Under the pieces are notes generated by a model. That model was given only the letters and a program-made list of their open reading frames with translations. It was not told the origin of the DNA and made no database searches. A stretch of 64,000 nucleotides of DNA from Liolophura sinensis (lineage: Eukaryota > Mollusca > Polyplacophora > Chitonida > Chitonidae), in NCBI RefSeq assembly GCF_032854445.1, contig NC_088301.1, forward strand, positions 2,110,001-2,174,000, given 5' to 3'. This document shows positions 54,801 to 61,850 of the stretch, piece after piece. Positions within the stretch are counted from its first letter, which is position 1, and every line of letters starts with the position of its first letter. Position numbers and translations under genes: made by a program.

Positions 54801-55105
54801 AACCGTGATGGGGATTCTATAATAGAGAAATGACGAGTAGCTGAGGGTTATTTCATAAAAGTTCTGTCATAAATCGCCGATATTTTCCATTATTTTGTTT
54901 TTCAGTCCAGAATATAAACATACCCTTCCATTTTTGATGAATTCTGTGCACTTTTCCACAACACGAAACAAATCTTTACATACAACGGACCCATGATGAG
55001 CAGAGGAAAGAAAAGGACAACCAATGCCACACATGCGTAAAAGATGACTTTATTTTCGTTGGTTATCCCAGATAGAGTACAGCGTGTGGTAGCACCATTC
55101 TCCCC
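32156..55105 (-). CDS. Rhodopsin-family (class A) GPCR gene, 3' four exons; 5' part missing
   Basis: Four minus-strand exons join in one consistent reading frame: 55,105-54,924, 47,924-47,879, 32,620-32,418 and 32,273-32,156. They encode extracellular loop 2 from a Cys onward, TM5, intracellular loop 3, TM6, loop 3, TM7, helix 8 and a short C-terminal tail. CWGP in TM6 and NPIVY in TM7 are class A hallmarks. The peptide-receptor-like style (VIKMLIVVMVVF, SNSCLNPIVY) suggests a neuropeptide receptor, but the ligand cannot be named. Introns are 6,999, 15,258 and 144 bases; the two long ones are filled with LINEs, SINEs and a DNA transposon. TM1-TM4 exons are not found and probably lie beyond 56 kb or outside the window. 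Phases are 0, 2, 0, 2 from the first exon on. Confidence 0.85.
32418..32620 (-). CDS. GPCR exon: TM6, extracellular loop 3, TM7
   Basis: The exon begins after an acceptor ending GATTATAG and ends at a consensus donor, AG/GTAAGA. It is 203 bases, phase 0 at the start and phase 2 at the end. The first codons VIKMLIVVMVVFVVCWGP form TM6 with the CWxP signature, followed by a loop (FTMARFTITEKLQFGRY) and TM7 (LGSIAISNSCLNPIVYASMS) with NPxxY. This is a class A receptor without stop codons or frameshifts. Confidence 0.9.
33457..33524 (+). repeat. Short LINE 3'-end fragment with (ATTC)n tail
   Basis: ATATGGCTGAAATATGGTCG and GTGGCATTAAGCCATAA followed by ATTCATTCATTCATTC form the LINE 3' terminus in the plus orientation, with everything upstream missing. 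Confidence 0.65.
33590..33800 (-). mobile_element. SINE family B relative, diverged
   Basis: The segment (GGGCGATTCCATGCC, GTACTGACACCGGGTCAACC, CTGAATGCCAAGCGAGGCAG) parallels the bodies of the SINEs at 34,088-34,414 and 42,715-43,240. Its ends are not sharp. Confidence 0.5.
33822..33870. repeat. (TA)n microsatellite
   Basis: A run of TA dinucleotides passes into a short AC run. Confidence 0.95.
33888..34007 (-). mobile_element. SINE family A, 5'-truncated
   Basis: In reverse complement it has the body GTACGGAGTAAAACACCAAT with an AAATAAATAAA tail at 33,890-33,902. It ends inside the central domain near GGGGCTCTGCCCGG. Confidence 0.8.
34008..34710 (+). repeat. Interspersed repeat R, copy 2, split by a SINE
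   Basis: The parts 34,008-34,087 and 34,428-34,710 together match the inverted copy at 29,672-30,040. The intervening 34,088-34,414 is a SINE with a 13-base target duplication, so the repeat is older than the SINE. Confidence 0.65.
34088..34414 (-). mobile_element. Full-length SINE family B with 13-base target-site duplication
   Basis: The element is flanked by identical TCGCAAAAAGTGA at 34,075-34,087 and 34,415-34,427. In the minus orientation it starts with a tRNA-like head (GGATAGCACAGTTGGTAGAG, an A box) and ends with a CACTCACTCAC tail. The body includes GTTGAGTACGACGTTAAACC. The 327-base size, exact duplication and intact head indicate a fairly recent insertion. Confidence 0.9.
34800..35195 (-). 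mobile_element. LINE endonuclease N-terminal fragment
   Basis: The minus strand encodes WNCRGIKVNFIEITEL and LFLQETHLKKSDKDKLSF, the first blocks of the endonuclease, then SIFVYNNIIHSPVV-like sequence and a broken remainder to 34,800. It stops exactly where a plus-strand LINE 5' region begins at 35,196. Confidence 0.75.
35196..36075 (+). mobile_element. LINE pieces in plus orientation: 5' region, reverse transcriptase end, 5' region
   Basis: 35,196-35,500 starts with CCCCGAGGGGTTTCCAGGG and matches the LINE 5' untranslated region seen at 52,156 and 63,393. 35,505-35,760 encodes QEMGVPQGNILSPTLFSMEI and SFYVDDFLICYRAKNMNNI, the reverse transcriptase motifs B and C with the YVDD intact. 35,968-36,075 is another slice of the 5' region (GAGAGACGGGAGTTTGGATG). 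The mosaic shows rearrangement or internal deletion. Confidence 0.7.
36075..38395 (-). mobile_element. LINE copy: ORF1 start through endonuclease
   Basis: ORF1 begins at the ATG at 38,325-38,327 (MASSESLTVAAKKRKNEVP), preserving an N-terminus lost in most other copies. Zinc knuckles (CFSCQRFGHGRSQC, CFIWAEAGHEGFDC with one Cys lost, CVNCSGAHVASSRGC) lie at 37.62-37.85 kb. ORF2 begins near 37,139 (MSSLEKIKTIQWNCRGLKV), and the endonuclease runs on with IITGDFNAHNPLWGS near 36.72 kb and DHFPIVLEH near 36.48 kb. The reverse transcriptase is missing. Several stops interrupt both reading frames. Confidence 0.8.
38410..38480 (-). mobile_element. Short 5'-truncated SINE with 14-base target-site duplication
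   Basis: A 71-base insertion, (GTGA)n-type tail followed by GTTTTAACGTCGCTTTCAAC, is flanked by identical ACCTCTGCGGATGA at 38,396-38,409 and 38,481-38,494. It is the 3' end of a SINE related to family B, inserted in the LINE 5' region. Confidence 0.8.
38620..39440 (-). mobile_element. LINE fragment: 5' region and ORF1 zinc-knuckle part
   Basis: 38,640-38,970 is the LINE 5' region in minus orientation (GTCGTAAAAGACGACTAAAC, AGGCAACTTGGAAGTGACC). 38,985-39,440 encodes degraded ORF1 pieces with the zinc-knuckle context and the DRDxDIIDLTE-like block. The two parts are joined in the wrong order, so this is a rearranged relic. Confidence 0.7.
39440..40015 (+). other. GC-richer intronic stretch with repeated CAG/GTATG signals
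   Basis: Three CAGGTATG sequences lie at about 39,719, 39,909 and 39,995. The first ends a 48-base segment preceded by an acceptor-like tract (TTTTTATTGTACAG). The segment reads VHDWYQNNGNSLSLRQ. No domain is recognised and it lies antisense in a GPCR intron, so it may be chance. Confidence 0.2.
40221..41340 (-). mobile_element. LINE copy: 3' end fused to endonuclease and ORF1 end
   Basis: 40,221-40,575 is the LINE 3' end (AATGAATAATTACGGTTTAA, CGCCACATCGGC). It is joined at about 40,580 to the endonuclease frame at 40,600-41,106, which starts MSSSDKIIQWNCRGLKVNFT and contains IIMGDFNSHNPLWGSNN. 41,110-41,340 is the ORF1 C-terminus. Reverse transcriptase and RNase H are deleted, giving a copy with both flanks but no core. 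Confidence 0.75.
41375..42230 (-). mobile_element. LINE fragment: 5' region and ORF1 N-terminal part
   Basis: 41,375-41,735 is the LINE 5' region in minus orientation (AGAGGTCTCCCGTGTGGGCC). 41,745-42,110 holds ORF1 N-terminal sequence, and 42,195-42,230 matches the sequence preceding ORF1 at 38,352. Stops are frequent. Confidence 0.65.
42231..42714. other. AT-rich spacer with poly-C run, nothing recognised
   Basis: A run of C lies at about 42,378-42,388. I see no gene or repeat family in the rest. Confidence 0.3.
42715..43240 (-). mobile_element. SINE family B, interrupted by another SINE
   Basis: The minus strand starts near 43,240 with a tRNA-like head (GGCGTAATGTTTAGGGTGTC). The body continues at 43,068-43,185, is broken by a family A SINE, and resumes at 42,866-42,715 (TGACGTCATACTCAACC). 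The outer parts parallel the element at 33,590-33,800. Confidence 0.6.
42868..43067 (-). mobile_element. SINE family A nested in a family B SINE
   Basis: The tail AAATAAATAAAACAAAT-type sequence is at 42,868-42,885 and the head side extends to GAGTTAAAGTCCAGCTCATG near 43,045. GCATG occurs at both borders (42,860-42,865 and about 43,068) and may be part of the target duplication. Confidence 0.7.
43390..43537 (+). mobile_element. SINE family A, tail split by the TIR transposon
   Basis: The body (AGGCCGCCGTCGTGTAAGTG, TATGACGTAAAACACCAATT) ends in AACTA at 43,537. The rest of its tail (AATAAG) continues at 47,409, beyond the inserted element. Confidence 0.8.
43908..44335 (+). other. Exon-like segments inside the TIR transposon
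   Basis: Acceptor-like tracts (TTGTTCTTGTATTTCAG before 43,922 and TTATATTTATGTTACAG before 44,281) precede short Cys-containing frames (MRSCADGDDSIRAEICVY and RICALTPERCGKGSDSMY then stop). They could be captured host exons or chance. No family is recognised. Confidence 0.2.
45165..45401 (-). CDS. Unrecognised 78-codon reading frame inside the TIR transposon
   Basis: The frame starts at the ATG at 45,399-45,401 (MTRYYEAELQDYICVRLDII) and ends in a basic Cys-containing tail (CAVNKCRKRKQS). It has no transposase motif. Its composition is more protein-like than its surroundings, but support is weak. Confidence 0.2.
   Translation of the reverse strand: MTRYYEAELQDYICVRLDIIALSQRHSSLLGKQNLFKLFTNTLWTKCLCTGAAILGVTLTKQMEMECAVNKCRKRKQS
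46255..46390 (-). mobile_element. SINE family A nested in the TIR transposon
   Basis: The reverse complement has GTACGGTGTAAAACACCAAG and the GGCCGCTGTCGTATAAATGC body, with an AAATAAATAAATG tail at the low-coordinate end. Confidence 0.75.
46485..47255 (+). repeat. Direct repeat of about 340-420 bases, two diverged units
   Basis: Unit 1 (46,485-46,905) and unit 2 (46,908-47,255) share TGTCTGTATATTCCAG-like, TTATAGATAATCTTAAT-like, TTGTGTCATTCT and CAGCCGGGCTACATT-like blocks in the same order. They lie just inside the right end of the TIR transposon. Confidence 0.6.
47493..47795 (-). mobile_element. SINE family B copy without the full tRNA head
   Basis: It matches the element at 34,088-34,414 almost base for base over most of its length (AACGTCGTACTCAACAATTT, GCCATTATACTGATACGGGT), but the sequence diverges at about 47,783, where the head should be. 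It lies 84 bases from the GPCR intracellular-loop exon. Confidence 0.8.
47879..47924 (-). CDS. GPCR micro-exon: intracellular loop 3, with GC donor
   Basis: This 46-base exon follows a strong acceptor (CTTTTTCTTCTTCAG) and ends at AG/GCAAGT, the consensus of GC-AG introns. Its first base completes the Gly codon left by the TM5 exon (phase 2), and it ends in phase 0 so that RGKARKQ runs straight into VIKMLIVV of TM6. The product, STNQEETDRGKARKQ, is hydrophilic and basic at the end, as expected next to TM6. Length, phase and content all fit, and without it the TM5 and TM6 exons would not join in frame. Confidence 0.8.
47925..48930. other. GPCR intron, AT-rich, nothing recognised
   Basis: No repeat family or coding segment is visible apart from the polypyrimidine tract at 47,925-47,945 that belongs to the receptor exon acceptor. 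Confidence 0.3.
48935..52155 (-). mobile_element. I/Nimb-like LINE copy, 3' end to endonuclease linker
   Basis: The 3' end is duplicated: AATGAATGATTATGGCTTAA at about 48,932 and AATGAATGATTATGGCTTTA at about 49,001. Upstream lie the last coding part (49.26-49.53 kb), an RNase H frame (49,814-50,020; YTEGSKEGD, SIFSAEARAIHLAL) in which the first catalytic Asp is Glu, the connecting domain (50,059-50,517), reverse transcriptase (50,861-51,409; SIFFDLEKAYDTTWKYSI, LGVPQGSILSPTLFSI, SLYVDDFL) and the endonuclease-RT linker (51,463-52,155). It ends abruptly at a head-to-head junction. Confidence 0.85.
50861..51409 (-). pseudogene. LINE reverse transcriptase, best-preserved copy
   Basis: The frame is open for 182 codons from YRPIVLTSCVCKTMERMIND through motif A (FFDLEKAYDTTW), motif B (GVPQGSILSPTLFSI) and the catalytic YVDD. 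Motifs look competent in this stretch, but flanking frames are broken, so the element is dead. Confidence 0.85.
52156..54830 (+). mobile_element. I/Nimb-like LINE copy with intact 5' start, internally deleted
   Basis: It begins with CCCCGTGGGGTTTCTGGAGT, the start shared with 35,196 and 63,393. The 5' region runs to an ORF1 ATG near 52,527 (MSPSNLSFNVSIITTG), with a 22-base tandem duplication (CTTCCTCACAGCCAATTTTA...) at about 52,576-52,619. ORF1 continues to 53,060. The endonuclease is missing, and the copy resumes with reverse transcriptase (53.09-53.80 kb; VPKPGEDHTDPNNYRPTALT, MGVPQGSILSPTLFSITINNL), RNase H (53.87-54.25 kb) and the 3' region to about 54,830. Stops are frequent. Confidence 0.8.
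54924..55105 (-). CDS. GPCR exon: end of extracellular loop 2 and TM5
   Basis: The exon follows an acceptor with a pyrimidine tract (TTTCTGTTCGTCTTGCAG) and ends at GG/GTATGT. It is 182 bases, phase 0 at the start and phase 2 at the end. It encodes a loop with one Cys (GENGATTRCTLSG), which would pair with the TM3 Cys, and then TM5 (VIFYACVALVVLFFPLLIMG and PLYVKICFVLW) with the conserved Pro and the Y that follows it. There are no stops. The ending KSAQNSSKME continues into intracellular loop 3. Confidence 0.88.
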
Positions 55106-55504
55106 CTGCAAGACGAACAGAAACACAAACATTAATGCAAAACATTAAGCATGACCTAAAATTAGGACGTCTTAACTGACGTGCAGTAACGTCAGTTGTC
55201 ATATTCACGACAATGAAGTCATTAGAAAAACGCTTTGAACATCATCGATCGAGTAAAATTGATTTGTGCCAGGGAACGTTTATCAATGGATATTTTAGAT
55301 TAAACGATACAGGAAAAGGAATTGTAAACCAAATATTATGAGTTTAAAATAAAAAAGTTATAATGTCTTTTAGAATAACTTTTTTTTATTTTACTTTGTC
55401 ACTGAAGCTTGCAATTGCAATAAAACATGGATAAATGTTAGTGTGTGGTATGGGTATGGTGACATTATAAGAGGATAGAGTGAATGTAAACTGTTTATCT
55501 ACTA
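55106..55504. other. GPCR intron sequence, nothing recognised
   Basis: AT-rich DNA between the TM5 exon and the unclassified repeat. No further exon seen. Confidence 0.3.
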
Positions 55505-55700
55505 AAATATAATTAAAATATAAGCATCAAGTCCGACATTCATATACCATTCGTAGTCTGTAACGGGCGTTCCGAGTCGATAATTGCAAGATCCATTTCC
55601 AAAACAACGCTTAAGACTAGCTCCCAAAGACAAAGGTATGTAAGAAATTATACAAATAGGAAATAAAGACGTACAGAACAAAGAGTAAAACCAGAGCAGC
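55505..55700 (-). repeat. Unclassified ~190-base repeat, copy 2
   Basis: The reverse complement contains GATTATCGACTCGGAACGCC-like and GTCGGACTTGATGCTTAT sequence, matching 26,292-26,478. It is not inserted in a LINE here. Confidence 0.65.
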
Positions 55701-56134
55701 GAGTTAGCTGGCAAATGGTCACAGGAAAAAATAAAGCCTATTGACTTTTTACCTCAGTCAGGGTTTTGTTCTAACTGTTCACGTAAATGCATCAATGGCA
55801 GCAATTTACACGCCCCCTAACGCCAAGGCTTAAGCTGGATTAGGTAAAAAAAATGCCGTGATGTTAATTGCAATTTATTAGACGTCATTGATCAAGAATG
55901 ACTCAAAATGCTGTTTATTCATCACATTTAACATACAATCACTCTAAAACGCAGTTTATTATTACTTCATGGCTTAAATATAAGGTTATTGAAATCACGT
56001 CGTATTAAAAGTTAAGAAACGGTTCGGTTTTGCTACATTTTTCTAAAAGATACCATCGTTGCTTTAGGCACGCGACCGATGAGATGAGCGACCTATGTAC
56101 ATAACTTGTATAAATTAGTGTCTGCTATTTTTAC

Positions 56135-56197
56135 CTTCACGGAGAAAGAGTGAAAAGACCAATGCTTCTGATAAGTATAAAGTGAAGTGTGTGGCAG
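56135..56197 (-). CDS. Possible further upstream GPCR exon (extracellular loop 2)
   Basis: A 63-base segment has an acceptor (TTTACTTTACAG) and a donor (AAG/GTAAAAAT) and is phase 0 at both ends, so it joins in frame to the TM5 exon. It encodes LPHTSLYTYQKHWSFHSFSV and a Lys, plausible for the end of TM4 and the start of extracellular loop 2. The splice signals are weaker than at the other exons, so it remains a candidate. Confidence 0.35.
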
Positions 56198-56244
56198 CTG
56201 TAAAGTAAATCCGTTTCATTTAATAGACGTTAATTTACGTCATT

Positions 56245-58185
56245 TGAAACAGTATTATTCACAGCCCTGTTGCTCTGCATGCAGAGCTTAAGGCCGTGGC
56301 CGTTTGTGTTTTCATTGCCTGAAACAGTCACATTATGTTCGGTGTATATACGTCAAAACACTTCTGTGTCAGCTTCTCAGTTACATATTTTAAACGAACA
56401 ATTACCTCAACCGTTTAAAATAATGTGAGATTTTAATTCACACAACTTCGTTTGAGGCCGTAGTAACGTAAATCATAAGGGCAAAATACTGGAAGACTTC
56501 TTATCCAAGGAGGAACTGTGTTATTTCAATGATGGTTGTAATACCTATTTACATCCGGGCAACGGCCCTTATATTGCTATCGATCTCACTGTCACAGATC
56601 CATCACTTCTCACGGATTTTTCGTAGAAGGTGCATGATGATCTTTATGGTGGTTACCATTTCCCTATTATCCTAGAACATATCAGTTCAAATTCTCCAGA
56701 ACGTGTAGCTAGGTGGAAATTCGATGAAGCAAATTGGATCGCATTTGAGATGTTCTGTGAGGCTGATATCACTCTAGACCCTCTTAATGCAGCAAATGAT
56801 CCTATAGTACAATTGAATGAACTTCTTTTACGTGCTGCCGTTAGAACTATCCCTAAGACCTCGACGAATCCAAAATTAAACCCTAGTATGGTGACTGTCG
56901 CAAAGCCATTATGGACCGCAAATGGGCCGAGCCAAGAAGTTTTAATATATGTTCCACTTAAAACAATTTAAACCAAGTTTGTATTGTTAGAACTAAGGCT
57001 CGTCGATTACTCAAATCCAAGACCACCTTGTTGGCGGAACTTTATTTCAGGCATTACGTCAAAACACCTATGCGTTGGGTCTGGAACATGTTTCAGAAAC
57101 TTAAAGGCGAAAATACTAAAGCAAAAGTTCAGCATTTGAAAGATGGAGATAGTATATTAACTTCCCCACCTGATAATGCAAATAAACTAGCTAAAAAAAT
57201 TTCCAAGAAATCTTCTTCTGAGAATTTCACTAATGAATTCCCAACATATTAAACACCGGAAGGAGAAAATTAAATTGCCCTTTTCTTCTAAAAATTTAGA
57301 AGGTTATAATTATAAGCGTCAAGTCCGACATTCATGTACCATTCATAGTCCGTAAAAGGCGTTCCAAGTCGATAATCGCAAGATCCCTTTCTTATAAATA
57401 TATTAACTTCTCCACCTGATATAGCAAATAAACTGTATGAAACAATATCCAAGAAATCTACTTCTGTTGTCCTTTTGTTGTGGAAGACTATAATCGTCCT
57501 TTTTCGTTCGAGCTTAAAACTACACTAAAGAGTACACAATACCGGGTTATATATTATTCCCTTTTGAACCATTTATCATCTGAACCACTTCAGTCTCTGT
57601 TAGGCTTACTTAATAACATTTGGATAACTGGTAATTTTTCCTCCGTCATTTTGGGAGGCGTGTATTATCCCGGTTCCCAAACCAGGTAAGGAACATACTG
57701 ATCCAAATAATTACAGTCCCATAGCTCTTACCAGCTGCGTCTGTAAGACTATGAAACGGATGATAAACGGTAGACTTGTTTGGTTTCTTGAAGCCAGCAA
57801 GCATTTATCTAATATTCAATGTGTTTTTCGTCACGGTCGATCTACTTCAGATCACCTTGTGTGATTCGTGAGGGTTTTGTTAATAACGAACATGTGGGTG
57901 TCGATATTTTTTTTACCTTGAAAAGACCTTTCTGATATGGGTTTAAAATATCGCTTGCCTCTCTTTGTGTCAATTTTTATCTGATCGTAATTTTAAGGTA
58001 CGGGTGGGGTGCACTCTTTCTGACCCTCACGAGCAGGAGTTGGATGTACCTCACGGCAGTATACTTTTCCCTACCCTGTTAAACATAAATATAAATAGTT
58101 GAGTCTTCTCTATATAACTGAGCCTTCAATACGCTACAAAGCTTAAAACTCATCCAATAAACTCTGCTTACGAATGTGTTTTCAA
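56245..58185 (+). mobile_element. I/Nimb-like LINE copy: endonuclease to reverse transcriptase (plus strand)
   Basis: Endonuclease sequence begins near 56,245 (HSPVALHAELKAVAV-like) with YIAIDLTVTDPSLL near 56,570 and FPIILEHISSN near 56,660. The linker (MRWVWNMFQKLKGENTKAKV) follows at 57.03-57.25 kb, partly duplicated at 57,400-57,500. The reverse transcriptase blocks VCKTMKRMINGRLV and LDVPHGSILFPTLLNI (changed from VPQGSILSP) run to 58,090. A deletion joins it to a connecting-domain piece, and it ends tail-to-tail against the next copy at 58,185. Confidence 0.75.
57313..57395 (-). repeat. Unclassified ~190-base repeat, copy 3 (partial, nested in LINE)
   Basis: AAGCGTCAAGTCCGACATTC and GGCGTTCCAAGTCGATAATC match the other copies in reverse complement. 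The flanking LINE sequence is duplicated on both sides. Confidence 0.6.
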
Positions 58186-60590
58186 TCCATCATCATTCTA
58201 AATCTAAAACAGCTTTCAGCTGCCCATTTCTCGACCGTATTGAGACAAAGCTGTAGACGTTCGATTTGATTCATATTTTTAGCAGGGTAGCATGTCAGGA
58301 AATCATCAACATGTACAGAATCCACTGTGCCAGACGTAAATGTTTTGGCCAAAGCTGTTAATTTTAATACTGAACAATAAAGGTGATAGTCCACCACAAA
58401 TGAAAGTTTCAAATCGCACAAGGTGATATGAACTTCATCTACCTTGACGAAATGCATACCGTATTTCAGAAAGAAACTTGTTGGTTTCTAAAAACAAAAC
58501 AAGTTGATCATTTATCATTTGTTCCATAGTCTTGGAGACACAGATGGAAAGACGTATGGGACGGTTTTGGTACGGGGATAAGACACTTCTCCCTCCATAT
58601 CGGTGGAAAACTACCAGTACTTCAACCATTATTAAACAAGCCCAAGAGAGTCTCAAGTGCTTCAGACGTTGAATCGTTCAGAGACTTATAACAAAGGTTA
58701 TCAGGACAACATGCAGTAAAAATGCACTTTTAAGTTTAGCGATATCCAAAGGACGATTACTATCTTTTTATAAGAAAGGGGGAAGTTTTTAGAAGGGGAA
58801 ATTTTCCCTTTCTGGTTTTGAACATGCTGGAAATCTGAAGTAAAACTGTCAGAAAAAGATCTCATAGAAAATGTATCAGGTAATGTATTACCTATATGTG
58901 TAGAAGTTAGTACATTATCTCTATGTTTCAAATCTTGGACTCTTGCTTTAATATTTTTTGCCCTTAAGTTTCTGAACCGTGTTCCAGACCTTACGCACGG
59001 GTGGCTTTGACGTAATGCCTAAAGCAAAATTCAGCGATCAAGAACTGCCCTTAAAGTTTACTTAACCTGGAGACTTGATTCTAAAAATACGAACCTTGTT
59101 TAGATTATTATCTGTAGGACATACATTAACACTTTTCTTAATGGCTTTGTGACAGCCCTTTTCGTACCAGTGTTTCTTTGAATTCAGGTTTATCGAGGTC
59201 TTAGGTGGTTGTTCCACCTGCAGCTATGAGAACAAGTTCGACAATCTTTAGTATTGGGTCGTCGACAGATTCTGAGGTAATATCAGCCCCACAGAACATC
59301 TCTGGTTGGTCGAACTTCCGCCCAGGTGAACATTCTAATGCAGTAGAAGTGATATATTCTAGGATAAAAGCAAAATGGTCACTACCACAAAGATCATGCT
59401 GAAGTTTTCGAGAAAAATCCGGGAGAAGTGAAGGATCAGTGATATTAAGATGAACAGCAGGGTAAGCTCCGTTACCTGGATGTAAAAAGGTAATTGAACC
59501 ATTATTGAAATAGCACAATGCATCAGAAGATATGTGTTTTCCATTTGTTTGCTCTTAGTTACGTTATTACTGCCCCCATAGGGATTTGTGGACATTAGAA
59601 ACTCCCATAATTATACGAAAGGTTTAGGCAATTGTTCCGTTAAATTATACAGCTGAGAAACTAACAATGAAGTGTTCGGAGTAATACACACCGAGCAGAA
59701 AGTGATTACCTCAGAGAGGGAAACACGAACAGCCACAGCCTGGAGCTCCGTATCCAGATAGAGGAACCGCCATTAGCTCACTCTTCTTCATTTTAATAGG
59801 TACCATAAAATGAGTCCTGAAGACAAAGGGTGGTAGGATGTAGTGATTGGACAGGCTGTGTTATTTTAATAAAAGTTACCTTGACCTCGACAATTTTACT
59901 GTACAATTTTTGTCTAAGATAAACCGTATGAAGGAACTCGTCGTACAGGTGATCGATCTCTTTCCATTGGTGGGAGGTTTCAGAATCATTGCACTGCCCT
60001 GGCTGGCTAACCACTGTGATATAATATTTAAAGCAAAACTTCTTCACTTGTTTCCCCGTGGGGCTTCCAGTGTGATAAGAATAAGGTCTCAACCCCATAT
60101 ACAAGCTTGTCGTAAAAATCGACTAACCTAGGTAAACCGTATGAAGGAAGTCGTCGTACAGGTGATCGATCTCTTTCCATGTCCGAACTTGGGGGCAACC
60201 CATTACTGTTGACCGGCCCGAAGACCTCCCTTGCGCAGGAAACATCCATCACATTCGCGTCGGATGTGGGAGAGTCAACGTCCTCCATCAAACCAAACTT
60301 GTTAAATGTTTGAACTGGATCTTTTGTGGCCTTTGAGGGGCGTTCCACAGATCCATGATATTTATCTCTTTTAGACTGAGAAGTGTTAATAGGCGTTTTA
60401 CACGGAGATATAGAAGGATTCGCTGAACTTTGGGAGTTGTAAACAGCAGATGTTTAGGGAAAGTACAGCAGGTACCTTGGATGACTCGACATAAGAAGGT
60501 TTCGGTGATAACTGAGGTTTGTATACCCCTGATGGTCAGGTAATGCAAGTCCTGCGGAGGTGGAAGCTGTCTTGACCATTTGAGCGTAAG
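58186..60590 (-). mobile_element. I/Nimb-like LINE copy: reverse transcriptase back to ORF1 (minus strand)
   Basis: Reading downward from 60,590: ORF1 C-terminal part (60.03-60.59 kb), endonuclease start (about 59,885; WNCRG replaced by a degraded form), endonuclease body (59.2-59.6 kb; NGAYPAVHLNITDPSLLPDF), linker (58.7-58.95 kb) and reverse transcriptase (58.19-58.66 kb; VHVDDFLTCYPAKNMNQI, where YVDD has become HVDD). It carries the duplication/insertion at 59,921-60,180. Confidence 0.75.
59921..60180 (+). repeat. 166-base insertion flanked by a 47-base direct duplication
   Basis: The 47-base flanks (AAACCGTATGAAGGAA...) at 59,921-59,967 and 60,134-60,180 differ at one position. Between them 59,968-60,133 matches 63,275-63,460 near the right edge: the sequence upstream of the LINE 5' start followed by its first 75 bases. 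Confidence 0.7.
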
Positions 60591-61230
60591 AATGAATGAA
60601 TGAATCATTATGGCTTAACGCCACCTTGGCAATATTTCAGCCATATTGTGGCGAGAACATGTTCAAACCAAGAAGCCGTTTTCGACGTAATCTTATGAAC
60701 AAACAAAGCCTAAAAGGAAAACATACGGAACATTTTTAAAGTAGTGGCAAACTGAATGACGCTTAAAATTCGATAACCACAATTGCTTTTTATTTTCTGC
60801 ACTAAAATAAATGTAAACTATATTCTCTTATATAGACCAACAAAAAATTAATAACATCGCCAGCGACGCTGTTAAACAGGGCAAATATAGAATTCACTGT
60901 GTAGAACCTTTGCCTAACATGGGCAAAGTCTACACAGTCAACCAAGATATCTTTGATGCCATATTAAACATCACATCCAACGCACTCGGGAGCACTGCTC
61001 CCATCTAAGATGAAATTGTGTTTTATACGGGAATATCCAACGGCACCTTGTTGAAACGACTTGGTCTCTACGAGACATGTCGAGAGTATAAGTATTTTTG
61101 CCAATGACAGAATGAATAGCATGCAGTTTTTATGGACCTGTAGATCCGACTCACTCTGCCAAAGGCGACGAACATATTCAAGAATATTTTCATAAGGTTC
61201 TAACACGTGAAACATTTTGTTGTACTGGTT
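60590..61230 (-). mobile_element. LINE 3'-end fragment
   Basis: It starts with the tail AATGAATGAATCATTATGGC at 60,592 and includes the 3' untranslated and last coding sequence (HNFILDGSSAPECVGCDV, LEPYENILEYVRRLWQSE) to about 61,215. Confidence 0.7.
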
Positions 61231-61394
61231 ATATACACTGTAAGGTCCAATACAAATGCAATGTGGTAGAGACGTTTTATAGAAAGTTAAGAGATATTTA
61301 ATCCGTTTTATTATTTTACCGTCCTTTTTGGTTGGGTTGAAAACCTTTGTAGCTTGGTTACTCCTTGTGGCTGCAGTTCAGCGGCATATTACTC

Positions 61395-61850
61395 CTGTTA
61401 AGTCTTCCAAGTCTGCATCTCGACCGGAAGTCACCGAGGACTGCTGTTCAGATGAAGTTTGTGAACCTGTTTCACCTGTCCAGTATACCCTTTAATAGTC
61501 TTGCCTAATGTAATGGCCTTGAGTTTAACTGCTGGTTTTATTAGTATCATTAACAGACCATAACATGAAAGCAGGCCAGTTATCTGTAACACCCTCTGAA
61601 TATCCAGTAAAACTTCATTCTTACTCTTCTTAGCAGTATGCAAAGACGTGGATGCAGGATTCCGTTCTTCCCCCGACGGGTCGCAGTCAACGGCCAACAA
61701 CAGGTTGCTCCCTGGTTGCCCCTCACACAAACCGGAAGATTTGGGCCTATTATATTCACCGGACCGGCATGGAAGAGTTTCTTACGACAAACATGCCTAG
61801 AGGCTAAGGTTTTATTCTTTTCCCCCCGAAGTTCCCACGAGGAGAATGCG
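61395..61850 (-). mobile_element. LINE 5' fragment: 5' region and ORF1 start
   Basis: 61,645-61,850 is the LINE 5' region in minus orientation (GTGAATATAATAGGCCCAAA-like). 61,400-61,640 encodes an ORF1 start containing KKSKNEVLLDIQ, comparable to KKRKNEVPLDIE at 38.3 kb. Stops follow. Confidence 0.6.

Noticed and set aside
32418-55105. Direct splice from the TM5 exon to the TM6 exon
   Set aside because: The TM5 exon ends in phase 2 and the TM6 exon starts in phase 0; direct joining gives an early stop. The 46-base exon at 47,879-47,924 resolves this.
55502-55714. Additional receptor exon (70-codon minus-strand frame with a hydrophobic start)
   Set aside because: The same sequence recurs at 26.3 and 57.3 kb as a nested repeat, so it is not part of the receptor.
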